Positions 1 through 7,818 of a stretch of DNA of 64,000 nt are shown here, in pieces. The stretch is taken from positions 630,603 through 694,602 of the forward strand of contig NZ_QMHN01000002.1 of assembly GCF_003313385.1 (NCBI RefSeq), given 5' to 3'. The position numbers were made by a program, and so were the translations under genes. Position 1 is the first letter of the stretch; each line of letters starts with the position of its first letter. The notes below the pieces were generated by a model that made no database searches, had not been told where the DNA came from, and saw only the letters and a program-made list of their open reading frames with translations. Source of the stretch: Pedobacter chitinilyticus. GTDB lineage: Bacteria > Bacteroidota > Bacteroidia > Sphingobacteriales > Sphingobacteriaceae.

Positions 1-247
1 ATAAAAGTTTTTTGAACCCCTTATTTTAATTCACTGAAAAACATCTATTTTAGGGAGATGATTTAATCAGTACGCATGTTGATAAGTTAGATCAACTACT
101 TGTAATAAATGATGTACTTTTGGCATATTGGAAAAATCTAACAGAATTGTATGACCATTATGTTGGCAACATTGTTAAGAGGATAAACCTTGCTCAAGAG
201 CAATAAAACAACATAATAGCTTTACCAAATTGAAAAAATTATTAAGG
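1..247. other. Left-edge stretch without a supportable gene
   Basis: No reading frame enters from the left edge: all six frames are closed within the first 60 bases. One plus-strand frame is open from 54 to the TAA at 204-206 and would encode about 50 residues rich in Asp, Leu and Val, but it has no ATG and an in-frame TAG directly upstream. It may be a gene remnant or chance. A small perfect inverted repeat (TTGCTC, AA, GAGCAA; 190-203) lies at its end. A weak -7-like TAGCTTTA occurs near 218. Confidence 0.3.
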
Positions 248-1297
248 ATGAGAATCACGAAGATCGCAAGTATGATCTTGGTAGCAGGAGCTACCATCTG
301 TACATTTGCCTACTGTACTTCTGACGCGAAGGATAAAAACGGGAAACAAACTGCTAAAACCGACTCTACTGGTGTAGCCACCGAAGAAGAGGAAGCAAAT
401 TTGCGTACGCCTGTAGATACCGCTAAATATAACGAATTGGTAAAAACAAATGCCAATGGTGATACTACTGGTAAATGGCCTGTAAAAAATCAACCTATTC
501 CTTTGGATGGCGCTATTTTACCTTTCAAACGCATTGTTGCTTATTATGGCAACCTTTACTCTAAAAAAATGGGTGCTTTAGGTGAATACGAACCAAAAAC
601 CATGTTGAGTATGTTGGATAAAGAGGTGGCTAAATGGGAAAAAGCTGACCCTAGCACTCCTGTACAACCTGCCTTACATTACATTGCCGTAGTAGCGGCT
701 GGTGATCCAGGTAAAGATGGTAAATACAGAAACCGCATGCCATTTAAACACATCGATTCGGTATTGGCTATTGCTAAGATGCGTAAAAACATGATTGTGT
801 TTTTAGATATCCAAGTAGCGCTAAGCACTATTCAAACTGAACTGCCGCTATTGGAAAAATACTTGTTAATGCCTAATGTACACTTGGGAATCGACCCAGA
901 GTTTTCTATGAAAGGTGGTGTTTTACCAGGCAGAAAAATTGGCACTTATGATGCTAGTGACATCAATTATGTTTCTGGTTACCTAGCTGATTTGGTAAAG
1001 AAAAACAATTTACCGCCGAAGGTTTTTGTAGTACACCGTTTTACAAAAAAAATGGTGACCAACTCACAAAACATCAAATTACGCCCAGAAGTTCAAGTGG
1101 TAATGCACATGGATGGCTGGGGCGAACCTGATTTGAAATTAGGCACTTATCGCCACTTTATTTACAGTGAGCCAGTACAGTTCACTGGTTTCAAACTATT
1201 CTATAAAAACGATTTGAAAAAAGCTCCTAACAGGTTAATGACTCCAGAAGAACTTGTTAAATTAAAACCGCGACCAATCTACATACAATATCAATAA
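248..1297 (+). CDS. Exported protein of unknown function (possible lipoprotein)
   Basis: The family is not recognised. The first ~25 residues are a signal sequence (basic MRITK, hydrophobic stretch) followed by an acidic, Lys/Thr-rich linker typical of exported Bacteroidetes proteins. Two cysteines (18 and 23 from the ATG) could be lipidated, but neither sits in a canonical lipobox. The ~260-residue body has short hydrophobic strands ending in Asp, Glu or His (MIVFLDIQ, VHLGIDPEF, KVFVVHRF, VQVVMHMDGWG). This resembles a TIM-barrel, glycoside-hydrolase-like layout, but that is inference. The frame also opens at a TTG at 230; the ATG at 248, preceded by AAGG, is preferred. It is a single gene followed by a terminator-like hairpin. 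Confidence 0.7.
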   Translation: MRITKIASMILVAGATICTFAYCTSDAKDKNGKQTAKTDSTGVATEEEEANLRTPVDTAKYNELVKTNANGDTTGKWPVKNQPIPLDGAILPFKRIVAYYGNLYSKKMGALGEYEPKTMLSMLDKEVAKWEKADPSTPVQPALHYIAVVAAGDPGKDGKYRNRMPFKHIDSVLAIAKMRKNMIVFLDIQVALSTIQTELPLLEKYLLMPNVHLGIDPEFSMKGGVLPGRKIGTYDASDINYVSGYLADLVKKNNLPPKVFVVHRFTKKMVTNSQNIKLRPEVQVVMHMDGWGEPDLKLGTYRHFIYSEPVQFTGFKLFYKNDLKKAPNRLMTPEELVKLKPRPIYIQYQ

Positions 1298-1318
1298 GTC
1301 GGATGACTTGTTGGATCA

Positions 1319-1391
1319 GGGTGTCGAAAAGAAGTTTGTCGCTATTTGGTTAATAGTGTAATGAAACTCCTTTTTGGACACCCTTTTCTTT
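1319..1391 (+). terminator. Probable Rho-independent terminator (imperfect long hairpin)
   Basis: A stem beginning GGGTGTC (1319) pairs with GACACCC (ending 1383), and the inner part continues as AAAAG/CTTTTT and AGTTT/AAACT with mismatches. It is followed by TTTTCTTTT. It lies 22 bases after the stop of the preceding gene, in the position expected of a terminator. Confidence 0.6.
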
Positions 1392-1407
1392 TACCTTATA
1401 CTATGTT

Positions 1408-1447
1408 GTCATTTCGAATGAAGTAAAACGAAATCAGAAATCTCTTT
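1408..1447 (+). repeat. Dispersed GTCATTTCGA...AGAAATCT repeat (copy 1)
   Basis: Begins GTCATTTCGAATGAAG and ends AGAAATCTCTTT. Related copies occur at 1580, 12029, 12114, 14025, 14299 and 43629, all intergenic. No gene is seen elsewhere in the 1298-1652 gap. Confidence 0.6.
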
Positions 1448-1579
1448 AAACCTAAATTTGCTTCATTTAATTAAAAATTTAACCACATAGGGGTGTTTTC
1501 GCCAATTATAGCTGATATTAAATACCTATCCTCCTTTACCGCCTGTGCGGAAATGACATTAGGAGTCTTACACAAAAGT

Positions 1580-1607
1580 AGAGATCTCTCACTACGTTCG
1601 AGATGAC
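1580..1607 (-). repeat. Dispersed GTCATTTCGA-type repeat (copy 2, inverted)
   Basis: On the minus strand it reads GTCATCTCGAACGTAGTGAG followed by AGATCTCT, an inverted relative of the copy at 1408. The two copies could pair as a long imperfect inverted repeat around the middle of the intergenic gap. Confidence 0.55.
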
Positions 1608-1652
1608 AAAAAATGGAATGATGCTACGATGAAAGGAACGTTCTCCCCAAGA

Positions 1653-2732
1653 CTAAAAAGTCAATAAAGCATGTTGACTTGCGGTATGCAAATCTCTCCA
1701 AACCCTATTTAATTCTGTTTCTTTTTTAGCTGCTTCTAAACCCGCATAAGGATAAAGCGTATCTACAATACTTCTGGATTGATGTGATAACTCCCTACTC
1801 AATCGGCTCACTTCTTTTAACACCGCTTCCTCTATCTTTCCGTTATTGATCAACTGATGCCAAGAAAGATCAAACGCTTCATAAAAATGATCGCGAATGG
1901 TAGATAAGGTATGTTTACCCTTGGCAAGTTCCTGCTCAAAATAAGTGACCTGTTCTGGACTATAACGTTTAAAACCTGAGCGGTTGAAGAAACTCTCCCC
2001 CACTAAATCCACAAACCTACGAGCCATCCCCAAATTGTTTACCGTTAAAGTAGTTTCGGCCAATTGCAGAAAAGGGTAATTGAACCCTTCATCAGCCACT
2101 TTGATTTCTGTATTGATTTTAAATGAGCGATTGGCGGGAACTTCAACATCATGCACATCAAAGGCATGACTTCCAGTAGCCACTAATCCAAAATAAGACC
2201 AGCCCGATAAAATCTCTACTTCATCTCTTTTTAAAATAAATGACTCGATGATAGGGTTCTCCTCCTCGTCAAACAAATTGTTTCCCTGTTCATCCTGCAA
2301 CAAACAATTAGCAGTAAAAATAGTGGCGTGTAACGCTCCACTCGCATATTTCCAATGCCCGTTAATACGATAACCTTCTTTTGTTTTTTGTGCGGTACCA
2401 CCAACTGCTCCACTACCCGCAAAACAAACTTTTCTATCCGCAAAAATCTCTTCGGCCAGTGTTGGATCCAAGAAACCAGCAAACCAAGCGGCACCACTAC
2501 ACAAAGTTACGGTCCATGCGGTACTCCCATCCACATAGGCTAAATCTTCCTCTATCCTTAAAATTTCAGGAAGTTTTTTTCCTGGTCCACCATAGGCTTT
2601 AGGAACATAGAGTTTAAACCACTCCTGTTCGTAAGCTATTTCCAAAATATCGGGATGTAGCTCGCCCATTGCTTCTGATTGTGGGGCCAATGCCAAAATA
2701 GCTTCTTGCCAAGTTTGTGTGAATTGTTCCAT
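1653..2732 (-). CDS. Acyl-CoA-dehydrogenase-like flavoprotein (possible group D monooxygenase)
   Basis: 359 residues with the acyl-CoA dehydrogenase fold order: N-terminal helical domain with the YGGPGKKLPEI segment (~47-57), a middle beta domain with GYRINGHWKYASGA (~120-133), and a C-terminal helical domain. The end reads NRVWRDLHTASQHALL. True dehydrogenases carry a catalytic Glu in a YEG motif in this region; here an Asp-x-His...His pattern is found, as in flavin-dependent monooxygenases of the DszC/HsaA type. The gene starts 44 bases after pnuT on the same strand with no terminator between, so it probably belongs to the TPP-riboswitch operon. The family call is good; substrate and reaction are unknown. 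Confidence 0.8.
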   Translation of the reverse strand: MEQFTQTWQEAILALAPQSEAMGELHPDILEIAYEQEWFKLYVPKAYGGPGKKLPEILRIEEDLAYVDGSTAWTVTLCSGAAWFAGFLDPTLAEEIFADRKVCFAGSGAVGGTAQKTKEGYRINGHWKYASGALHATIFTANCLLQDEQGNNLFDEEENPIIESFILKRDEVEILSGWSYFGLVATGSHAFDVHDVEVPANRSFKINTEIKVADEGFNYPFLQLAETTLTVNNLGMARRFVDLVGESFFNRSGFKRYSPEQVTYFEQELAKGKHTLSTIRDHFYEAFDLSWHQLINNGKIEEAVLKEVSRLSRELSHQSRSIVDTLYPYAGLEAAKKETELNRVWRDLHTASQHALLTF

Positions 2733-2776
2733 ATTCTTAAGTTGAATATTGTAAAGTTGAAATGTTATGAGCGGGG

Positions 2777-3400
2777 TTAATTGGAAACTGTTAACTGCCT
2801 TTTGTATATCTTCTTCCAGTCGAAATAGCCGAATATGGCAACGATGAACAGGAATAAAGTAAGCAGCGCAAACATCACAAAGTTTTTATGCCACATTAAC
2901 GGAATGGCAACAATGTTCGACACGTTGAGAAAAATCCAGTTTTCTATTTTACGACGTGCCAATAGCCACATGCCCGCCCAAGCAGTTGAAGAAACAAAGG
3001 CATCTAAAATAGGCACATCAGAATTGGTGAAATGAACCAAGGCAAAATACAGCACAAAATATCCACCAATGGCAATTGCAAAAGCAATCTGTAGTTCCTT
3101 TCTTGTAGTCCAGCTTACCGTTACCGCTTCATTTTTAGCCAAGCGTTTTGACCAAATGATCCAACCGTAAACACTCATCACCAAATAATACATGCTCAAT
3201 AAACTTTCGGCATATAACCTGGCGTTAAGCTTCAAATAAAGCGACAATAGAATACCGATAATCCCAGCTGGATATAGCCAAATGTTATTGCGTTTTGCCA
3301 ATAGCACTTCCGTTACGCCAAAACCTACAGCAAACCACTCTAGATATGAAGTTGCCTTTACTTGCTCCACAAACAAACGGAGCATTTCCTGAATTTCCAT
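2777..3400 (-). CDS. pnuT: PnuC-family vitamin transporter, probably thiamin-specific (PnuT)
   Basis: 207 residues with about seven hydrophobic membrane segments and the family signature around NNIWLYPAGIIGILLSLYL. Members of this family (PnuC, PnuT, PnuX) move nicotinamide riboside, thiamin or riboflavin by facilitated diffusion and are usually annotated as nicotinamide transporters by default. A TPP riboswitch lies directly upstream, so thiamin is the likely substrate; this is inferred from regulation, not from residues. The frame opens at a TTG at 3427, but the ATG at 3400 (MEIQEMLRL) fits the family better. Followed after 44 bases by the flavoprotein gene. Confidence 0.88.
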   Translation of the reverse strand: MEIQEMLRLFVEQVKATSYLEWFAVGFGVTEVLLAKRNNIWLYPAGIIGILLSLYLKLNARLYAESLLSMYYLVMSVYGWIIWSKRLAKNEAVTVSWTTRKELQIAFAIAIGGYFVLYFALVHFTNSDVPILDAFVSSTAWAGMWLLARRKIENWIFLNVSNIVAIPLMWHKNFVMFALLTLFLFIVAIFGYFDWKKIYKRQLTVSN

Positions 3401-3492
3401 TCTCAATACATTTTTACCACAGGGCAATTAAAAAATCATTGAAAACTGTTTTCAGGGCGAAACAGTAAACGGCTTAAACCTCTTTTATTTTA

Positions 3493-3654
3493 TCCCTACG
3501 TCGGTATTATCCGCATCAGGTGCGTTTTAAAGCTAAAAGTTGAAAGTAATAAGTTAAAATTGCGAAAATGCTGTTTTTAACGTTCAACTTTAAACTCAAA
3601 AACTGGGTATAATCTCAGCCTGTTAGTTATTGGGTAATTAACAAGCACCCCTTT
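3493..3654 (-). promoter_or_regulatory. TPP (thiamin pyrophosphate) riboswitch, THI element
   Basis: Reading the minus strand, all conserved THI-box blocks are present in order: GGGGTGC (3652 down to 3646), GGCTGAGA, ACCC, then CACCTGATGCGGATAATACC and CGTAGGGA (ending at 3493). Between the ACCC and CCTGAT blocks is an optional extended stem of roughly 80 bases with arms such as AAAGTTGAACG and CAACTTT. The element lies ~90 bases upstream of the pnuT ATG. When TPP is bound, such elements normally reduce expression. The expression platform was not resolved. Confidence 0.95.
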
Positions 3655-3662
3655 GAGTAAGG

Positions 3663-3670
3663 CAAAGATA
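3663..3670 (-). promoter_or_regulatory. -7 promoter element for the riboswitch operon
   Basis: The minus strand reads TATCTTTG, a perfect match to the Bacteroidetes TAnnTTTG element. Transcription would start about 7 bases downstream (~3656), almost at the first conserved base of the aptamer, which supports both assignments. No clear TTTG element was found at -33. Confidence 0.65.
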
Positions 3671-3738
3671 TAAAAATATGGCATTGGAGCCTTATGAAGT
3701 TTGAAAGATATCTGCTAAAGCTTACTGAGTCGTTGAAA

Positions 3739-3860
3739 TAGTATTCGACAAACTCAGACTGACAAACAAAAGTGAATTGGAGACTTATGGAGTTTAATTT
3801 TAGTTATTTTTTTTTAAAATTAAAGTTGAGGGCTTCGCCGTTTGAAAACTTCATAAGTTT
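3739..3860 (+). repeat. Composite repeat, copy A (hairpin arms split by an insert)
   Basis: Starts TAGTATTCGACAAACTCAG and continues to an arm AGACTTATGGAGTTT (3781-3795) and a partner arm AAACTTCATAAGTTT (3846-3860). In copy B at 4348-4432 the same arms are separated by 3 bases; here they are separated by 50 bases of AT-rich sequence that includes AATTTTA...TAAAATT. Same orientation as copy B. Confidence 0.6.
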
Positions 3861-3887
3861 ATCTAATCAAAAATTAGGTTTTAAATT

Positions 3888-4307
3888 CTAACGACCTGTA
3901 GTTCTTAAATTTCCTCCAACTGGAGGAGGATTTCCACGTCCTCCAATACCATCGAAATTAAAATATCTGAATTTATATTCATTATCGACAATTAATGTAA
4001 CGTCAGCCTCTATTTGGTTAGATTTGGCATACAGTATGAATTTATAGTATTGACCGTTAAAGGATATGAATTTAATCTCGTTGATTTCTCCCATCATCAT
4101 CCCATAGACCATCTTCATATTTTTTGTGAAACTGTCTAAACTAACTTTATCCTTATAAAATGGGGCATACAAATCATATGCTTTTTGATAATCTTGTTTA
4201 TTGAAACAAGCTACCCATTGTTTTAAGACGTTGTCCACTTTTTTATTTTGAGCACACAAGCTGAAACTAATCAGGGAAAACAACGCTACAAAAATTATTT
4301 TTTTCAT
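3888..4307 (-). CDS. Small exported DUF3887-like (NTF2-like) protein
   Basis: 139 residues. Residues 1-19 form a clear signal peptide ending in FSLCAQ, a typical Bacteroidetes cleavage context. The mature part (KVDNVLKQWVACFNKQDYQKAYDLYAPFYKD) resembles the DUF3887/NTF2-like group, in which a cone-shaped fold follows a helix with an F-N-x-x-D-Y/F-x-x-A pattern. The C-terminus is Gly/Pro-rich (GIGGRGNPPPVGGN). Function unknown; probably periplasmic. The gene stands alone and is flanked on both sides by direct copies of the same composite intergenic repeat. Confidence 0.75.
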   Translation of the reverse strand: MKKIIFVALFSLISFSLCAQNKKVDNVLKQWVACFNKQDYQKAYDLYAPFYKDKVSLDSFTKNMKMVYGMMMGEINEIKFISFNGQYYKFILYAKSNQIEADVTLIVDNEYKFRYFNFDGIGGRGNPPPVGGNLRTTGR

Positions 4308-4347
4308 TTCTATTTAAAAGTACTTTCAATTAATCGCGTGATCAGAA

Positions 4348-4432
4348 TAGTCTTCGACAGGCTCAGACTTACGAACTAAAAAGTTAATGGGATACTAGGA
4401 GACTTACGAAGTTTCGAAAACTTCGTAAGTCT
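4348..4432 (+). repeat. Composite repeat, copy B, ending in a perfect 15-3-15 hairpin
   Basis: Starts TAGTCTTCGACAGGCTCAG and ends in a perfect inverted repeat: AGACTTACGAAGTTT (4400-4414), CGA, AAACTTCGTAAGTCT (4418-4432). It lies 14 bases beyond the parC stop and could help end parC transcripts, but it has no T-run. It is the uninterrupted relative of copy A at 3739-3860. Confidence 0.7.
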
Positions 4433-4445
4433 ATATAAGAGTCAT

Positions 4446-7373
4446 TTAAAACAAAGAACCCTGTCCTTTATCATCTATTTTAATATCACCAGGATTGGTA
4501 ATCTCGAACGATATTTTCTTTTTCTGTACTGGCGGCTCTGCTCCTTCAGCAGCAGGTTTTTCAGATTCAGTTTTAGGTTTAACCTCTTTTACAGGTTCCT
4601 CTACCACCAAAGGCTTGGCTGCTGATTTAAAGCTTGGCTTTGCCTTTTTAGGCGCTTCTTTTGGTTTGTCCTCCCCTTCTTCTTTTGGTTCAAAAGTAGG
4701 GCTATCTTCATTCGGTTCAGGGCTTACTTCCGCTACCCGAATTTCATTCACCGTTTCTTCCGCACCGTCTTCTGGTTCCGCACCTTCTTTGCTGGGGTCA
4801 GTATGTACCTCTACCACCTCAAAATGCGAGTCTTCCAAATGGTCAATACCAATTTCTAGCTCTGCATCAACCAAAGTAATGTTCTTTACCGTATGCGGTG
4901 TTAACCTATTTCCGTTCGCTTTCCAACCTTTTACATCAATTAAGCTGGCCAATTCCAGCTCCAACGTTTCTGGTATCTTGGTTTTACCCTTTTCTACATC
5001 AACGGTTAACTTGGCATCTGCTTTACCAGTAATGAAAACCATTTTCGAACCATTTTCTTCACTGATAAAGCTCACCACTTTACCAATTGGCTGTACATCA
5101 AAAACAAATCGTTTTACGAAATAATTTTTGGCCTTGCCATCATAATGCACTACACCGTACACATGTTCAGCATTAAATTTCTGCATCAGTACAATGCCTT
5201 CGTCAAAATGGTTGTTCAGTTCAAAGGTGCTCAACTCATAAGTACCGTTACTATACACCTGCAAGATTTTATCATCGCCATCAAATTCCCCTAGATATTT
5301 ACCTCTGCCATCCACATTCAGACGTTTCAAAATATCATCGTACCAAATTTTAATACCCGCCAACGTAGAAACACCCTTAGATTTTAGCAATACCTTTTTA
5401 ATTGGAAATTTCACTACAATGTTACCCATCGAGCTTCGGCCCTTAATGGCAATATTGGCAAAATCAATATCAATGGCCAGTTTCTTCAACTTAGAATGAG
5501 GTTTCAACTGTACGTTAACAATCTCTGCCTCGCCATTAGGATTAGCCGTAAAGTACAGCACTTTTGAGCCTTTGGTTCCCTTGGTAAGGTCATATTCCTT
5601 ATCACGAGTTACCCCAACTACCGAAAAACGTTTGATATAACTGATGCCGCTTCCGCCATCCTTATAAATCATGTTGTAAACCGTACGTTCATCGCCCTTT
5701 TTAAACACTTGGGCATGGATAATCTGCTTACCCACAAAAGTTTTATCCGATACTTTGGTCACAATAAAACGACCATCCTCACGGAACACAATAATCTCAT
5801 CAATATCCGAGCAATCTCCAATATACTCGTCCTTTTTAAGGCCAGTACCAATAAAACCATCTTCACGGTTCATGTACAGTTTCACATTGGCCAAGGCTAC
5901 TTTCGCAGCTTCCACCCTGTCAAATAGCCTAATTTCTGTTTTACGCTCACGGCCTTTCCCATATTTGGCTTTAATTTTCTCAAACCAAGCAATGGTGTAA
6001 TCCGTTAAATGACGTAAATGGCCACGCACCGTCTTCATCTCATCCTCCAAAGCTTTCATCATTTCATCGGCCTTTTTCACATCAAAACGGGTGATGCTAC
6101 TCATCGGCTTGTCGATCAGTTTCTTGAAATCTTCAGGTTGAATTTCTCGATATAAAGAAGCCTTAAATGGTTCAAACAAACGATGCAAAACTTCCACTAC
6201 GGTGTCAAAATCTCCAGAGTTTTCGTACTCAGAATTTTTGTACATCCCCTCCTGGATAAAAATTTTCAATAAAGAGCTGAAAAACACCCGTTCCTGTAAC
6301 TCATGCAAACGAATCTCTAATTCCTGCTTAAGTAAGGACTTGGTGAATTTCGTGTTTTGCTCTAAAATGTCGTTAACACTTAAAAAGTGAGGTTTATCAT
6401 CCTTGATTACACAGGTATTTGGCGATATAGATACCTCACAATTAGTGAAAGCGTACAAGGCATCAATCGTTACATCGGGAGAAATACCAGGAGCCAAATG
6501 CACTACAATTTCAACATTGGCAGCCGTGTTATCCTCAATTTTTTTGATTTTAATTTTACCCTTATCGTTAGCCGCTAACACACTATCAATTAACGACCCA
6601 GTAGTAGTACTATATGGAACTTCGGTAATCACCAAAGTCTTTTTATCACGTTCGGTAATTTTAGCACGTACCCTAATTTTACCACCCCGCTGACCTTCGT
6701 TGTAGTTCGAAAAATCGGCCATACCACCCGTAAAAAAATCGGGCAGGATGTTACTTCTATTGCCTTTCAAAATTTCAATAGAAGCATCAATTAACTCCAC
6801 AAAGTTGTGGGGCATAATTTTGGTGGCCAAACCTACGGCAATCCCCTCCGCACCCTGTGCCAGCAATAAAGGAAACTTTACAGGCAAAGTAAGCGGCTCG
6901 TTGTTACGACCATCGTAACTCAGTTGCCAAACCGTCGTATCGGCATTAAAAACTACATCGTTTGCAAATTTCGATAAACGAGCTTCAATATAACGTGGCG
7001 CAGCAGCACTATCGCCAGTAATCGGGTCGCCCCAGTTACCCTGACAATCAATCAATAGGTTTTTCTGTCCAATTTGCACCATCGCATCCCCAATAGAGGC
7101 ATCCCCGTGCGGGTGGTACTTCATGGTATTACCAATCACATTGGCCGCTTTGTTAAAACGTCCATCATCCATTTCCTTTAATGAATGCATGATACGGCGC
7201 TGTACAGGCTTAAAACCGTCGTTGATATGCGGCACCGCCCTATCCAAAATTACATACGAAGCATAGTCCAAAAACCAATTTTCATACAAACCGTTGATAG
7301 GAATCACCGTGTGCTTATGTTCCTGCTCTTCGGGCAAATTGGTTTCGTTTAAATCGTCCAGTTCTTCACTCAT
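4446..7373 (-). CDS. parC: DNA topoisomerase IV subunit A (type IIA, ParC/GyrA family)
   Basis: 975 residues. The N-terminal breakage-reunion domain carries RAVPHINDGFKPVQRRI and the active-site context AAPRYIEARLS with catalytic Tyr ~128. A beta-pinwheel C-terminal domain follows, but without an obvious gyrase-type GyrA box, which favours topoisomerase IV. With ParE it would decatenate and relax DNA. The last ~120 residues (from ~855) form an acidic, then Lys/Pro/Glu-rich tail (KEEGEDKPKEAPKKAKPSF) that is probably disordered, making the protein longer than usual. No parE is adjacent in this window. Confidence 0.93.
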   Translation of the reverse strand: MSEELDDLNETNLPEEQEHKHTVIPINGLYENWFLDYASYVILDRAVPHINDGFKPVQRRIMHSLKEMDDGRFNKAANVIGNTMKYHPHGDASIGDAMVQIGQKNLLIDCQGNWGDPITGDSAAAPRYIEARLSKFANDVVFNADTTVWQLSYDGRNNEPLTLPVKFPLLLAQGAEGIAVGLATKIMPHNFVELIDASIEILKGNRSNILPDFFTGGMADFSNYNEGQRGGKIRVRAKITERDKKTLVITEVPYSTTTGSLIDSVLAANDKGKIKIKKIEDNTAANVEIVVHLAPGISPDVTIDALYAFTNCEVSISPNTCVIKDDKPHFLSVNDILEQNTKFTKSLLKQELEIRLHELQERVFFSSLLKIFIQEGMYKNSEYENSGDFDTVVEVLHRLFEPFKASLYREIQPEDFKKLIDKPMSSITRFDVKKADEMMKALEDEMKTVRGHLRHLTDYTIAWFEKIKAKYGKGRERKTEIRLFDRVEAAKVALANVKLYMNREDGFIGTGLKKDEYIGDCSDIDEIIVFREDGRFIVTKVSDKTFVGKQIIHAQVFKKGDERTVYNMIYKDGGSGISYIKRFSVVGVTRDKEYDLTKGTKGSKVLYFTANPNGEAEIVNVQLKPHSKLKKLAIDIDFANIAIKGRSSMGNIVVKFPIKKVLLKSKGVSTLAGIKIWYDDILKRLNVDGRGKYLGEFDGDDKILQVYSNGTYELSTFELNNHFDEGIVLMQKFNAEHVYGVVHYDGKAKNYFVKRFVFDVQPIGKVVSFISEENGSKMVFITGKADAKLTVDVEKGKTKIPETLELELASLIDVKGWKANGNRLTPHTVKNITLVDAELEIGIDHLEDSHFEVVEVHTDPSKEGAEPEDGAEETVNEIRVAEVSPEPNEDSPTFEPKEEGEDKPKEAPKKAKPSFKSAAKPLVVEEPVKEVKPKTESEKPAAEGAEPPVQKKKISFEITNPGDIKIDDKGQGSLF

Positions 7374-7613
7374 GTGCTAAAAAAATTTTTGGGATGCGTA
7401 AATATAAGATTTGGTGCTCATTTAAAAGAGATAAGTTTTAAACAACTGCATAAAAAACCTTGTTGCAAGCACTTGCAAACAACAAATTAACACCAATTTC
7501 AAACCTGTTAAACTCAAACGAAGACTAATTATTTTTTTCTGAAAAGCAGGGTCATTCGCTCTTAACTTTCCAATGTCCCGCTTTCCGTTGCAATCTTTTT
7601 GTGGCTGTTGCTC

Positions 7614-7647
7614 AAACCTCACAGATTTTAAAAAAACTGTGAGGTTT
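7614..7647. repeat. Intergenic hairpin, AAACCTCACAG / CTGTGAGGTTT
   Basis: Perfect 11-bp arms at 7614-7624 and 7637-7647 with an A/T loop. The outer AAACCT...AGGTTT bases are shared with the hairpin at 12159-12191, so it looks like a variant of the same family. An open frame of 66 codons overlaps it on the minus strand but has no coding character. I see no gene in 7374-7818. Confidence 0.6.
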
Positions 7648-7714
7648 CTCTAGACGAACCAAAAAGTATTTCCACTACAATCGGGTTTAATAATCAATTG
7701 CAGTGCTTTAACTT

Positions 7715-7729
7715 AAACCTCGTAGGTTT
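7715..7729. repeat. Single arm of the AAACCTCGTAGGTTT repeat
   Basis: AAACCTCGTAGGTTT is identical to the left arm of the perfect hairpin at 12159-12191, and it is preceded by a similar context (CTTAA here, ATTT there). It is probably a solo or degraded copy. Confidence 0.5.
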
Positions 7730-7779
7730 CTAAAGTCTCCAAATCGCAAAAAGCTAATAAAAATGCTCTATCAAAACAT

Positions 7780-7787
7780 TAATTTTG
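7780..7787 (+). promoter_or_regulatory. -7 promoter element (TAATTTTG)
   Basis: Perfect TAnnTTTG match 32 bases before the ATG at 7819, giving an expected start near 7794 and a leader of ~25 bases. No convincing -33 TTTG was found. Confidence 0.5.
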
Positions 7788-7818
7788 GGCATTTAAAAAT
7801 TACTTACAAAACCATTCA

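Noticed and set aside
54..206. Short protein gene at the left edge
   Set aside because: Open frame without a start codon and with an in-frame stop just upstream; insufficient evidence for a gene.
2777..3400. Annotation as nicotinamide mononucleotide transporter PnuC
   Set aside because: The family is right, but the TPP riboswitch directly upstream makes thiamin the better substrate call.
4495..5124. 209-codon open frame on the plus strand inside parC
   Set aside because: It is antisense to the conserved parC C-terminal part and is Ser/Phe-rich as expected from the complement of a Lys/Glu/Ala-rich tail.
7422..7622. 66-codon minus-strand frame upstream of parC
   Set aside because: No recognisable features, and it covers a hairpin repeat and the parC upstream region; treated as non-coding.
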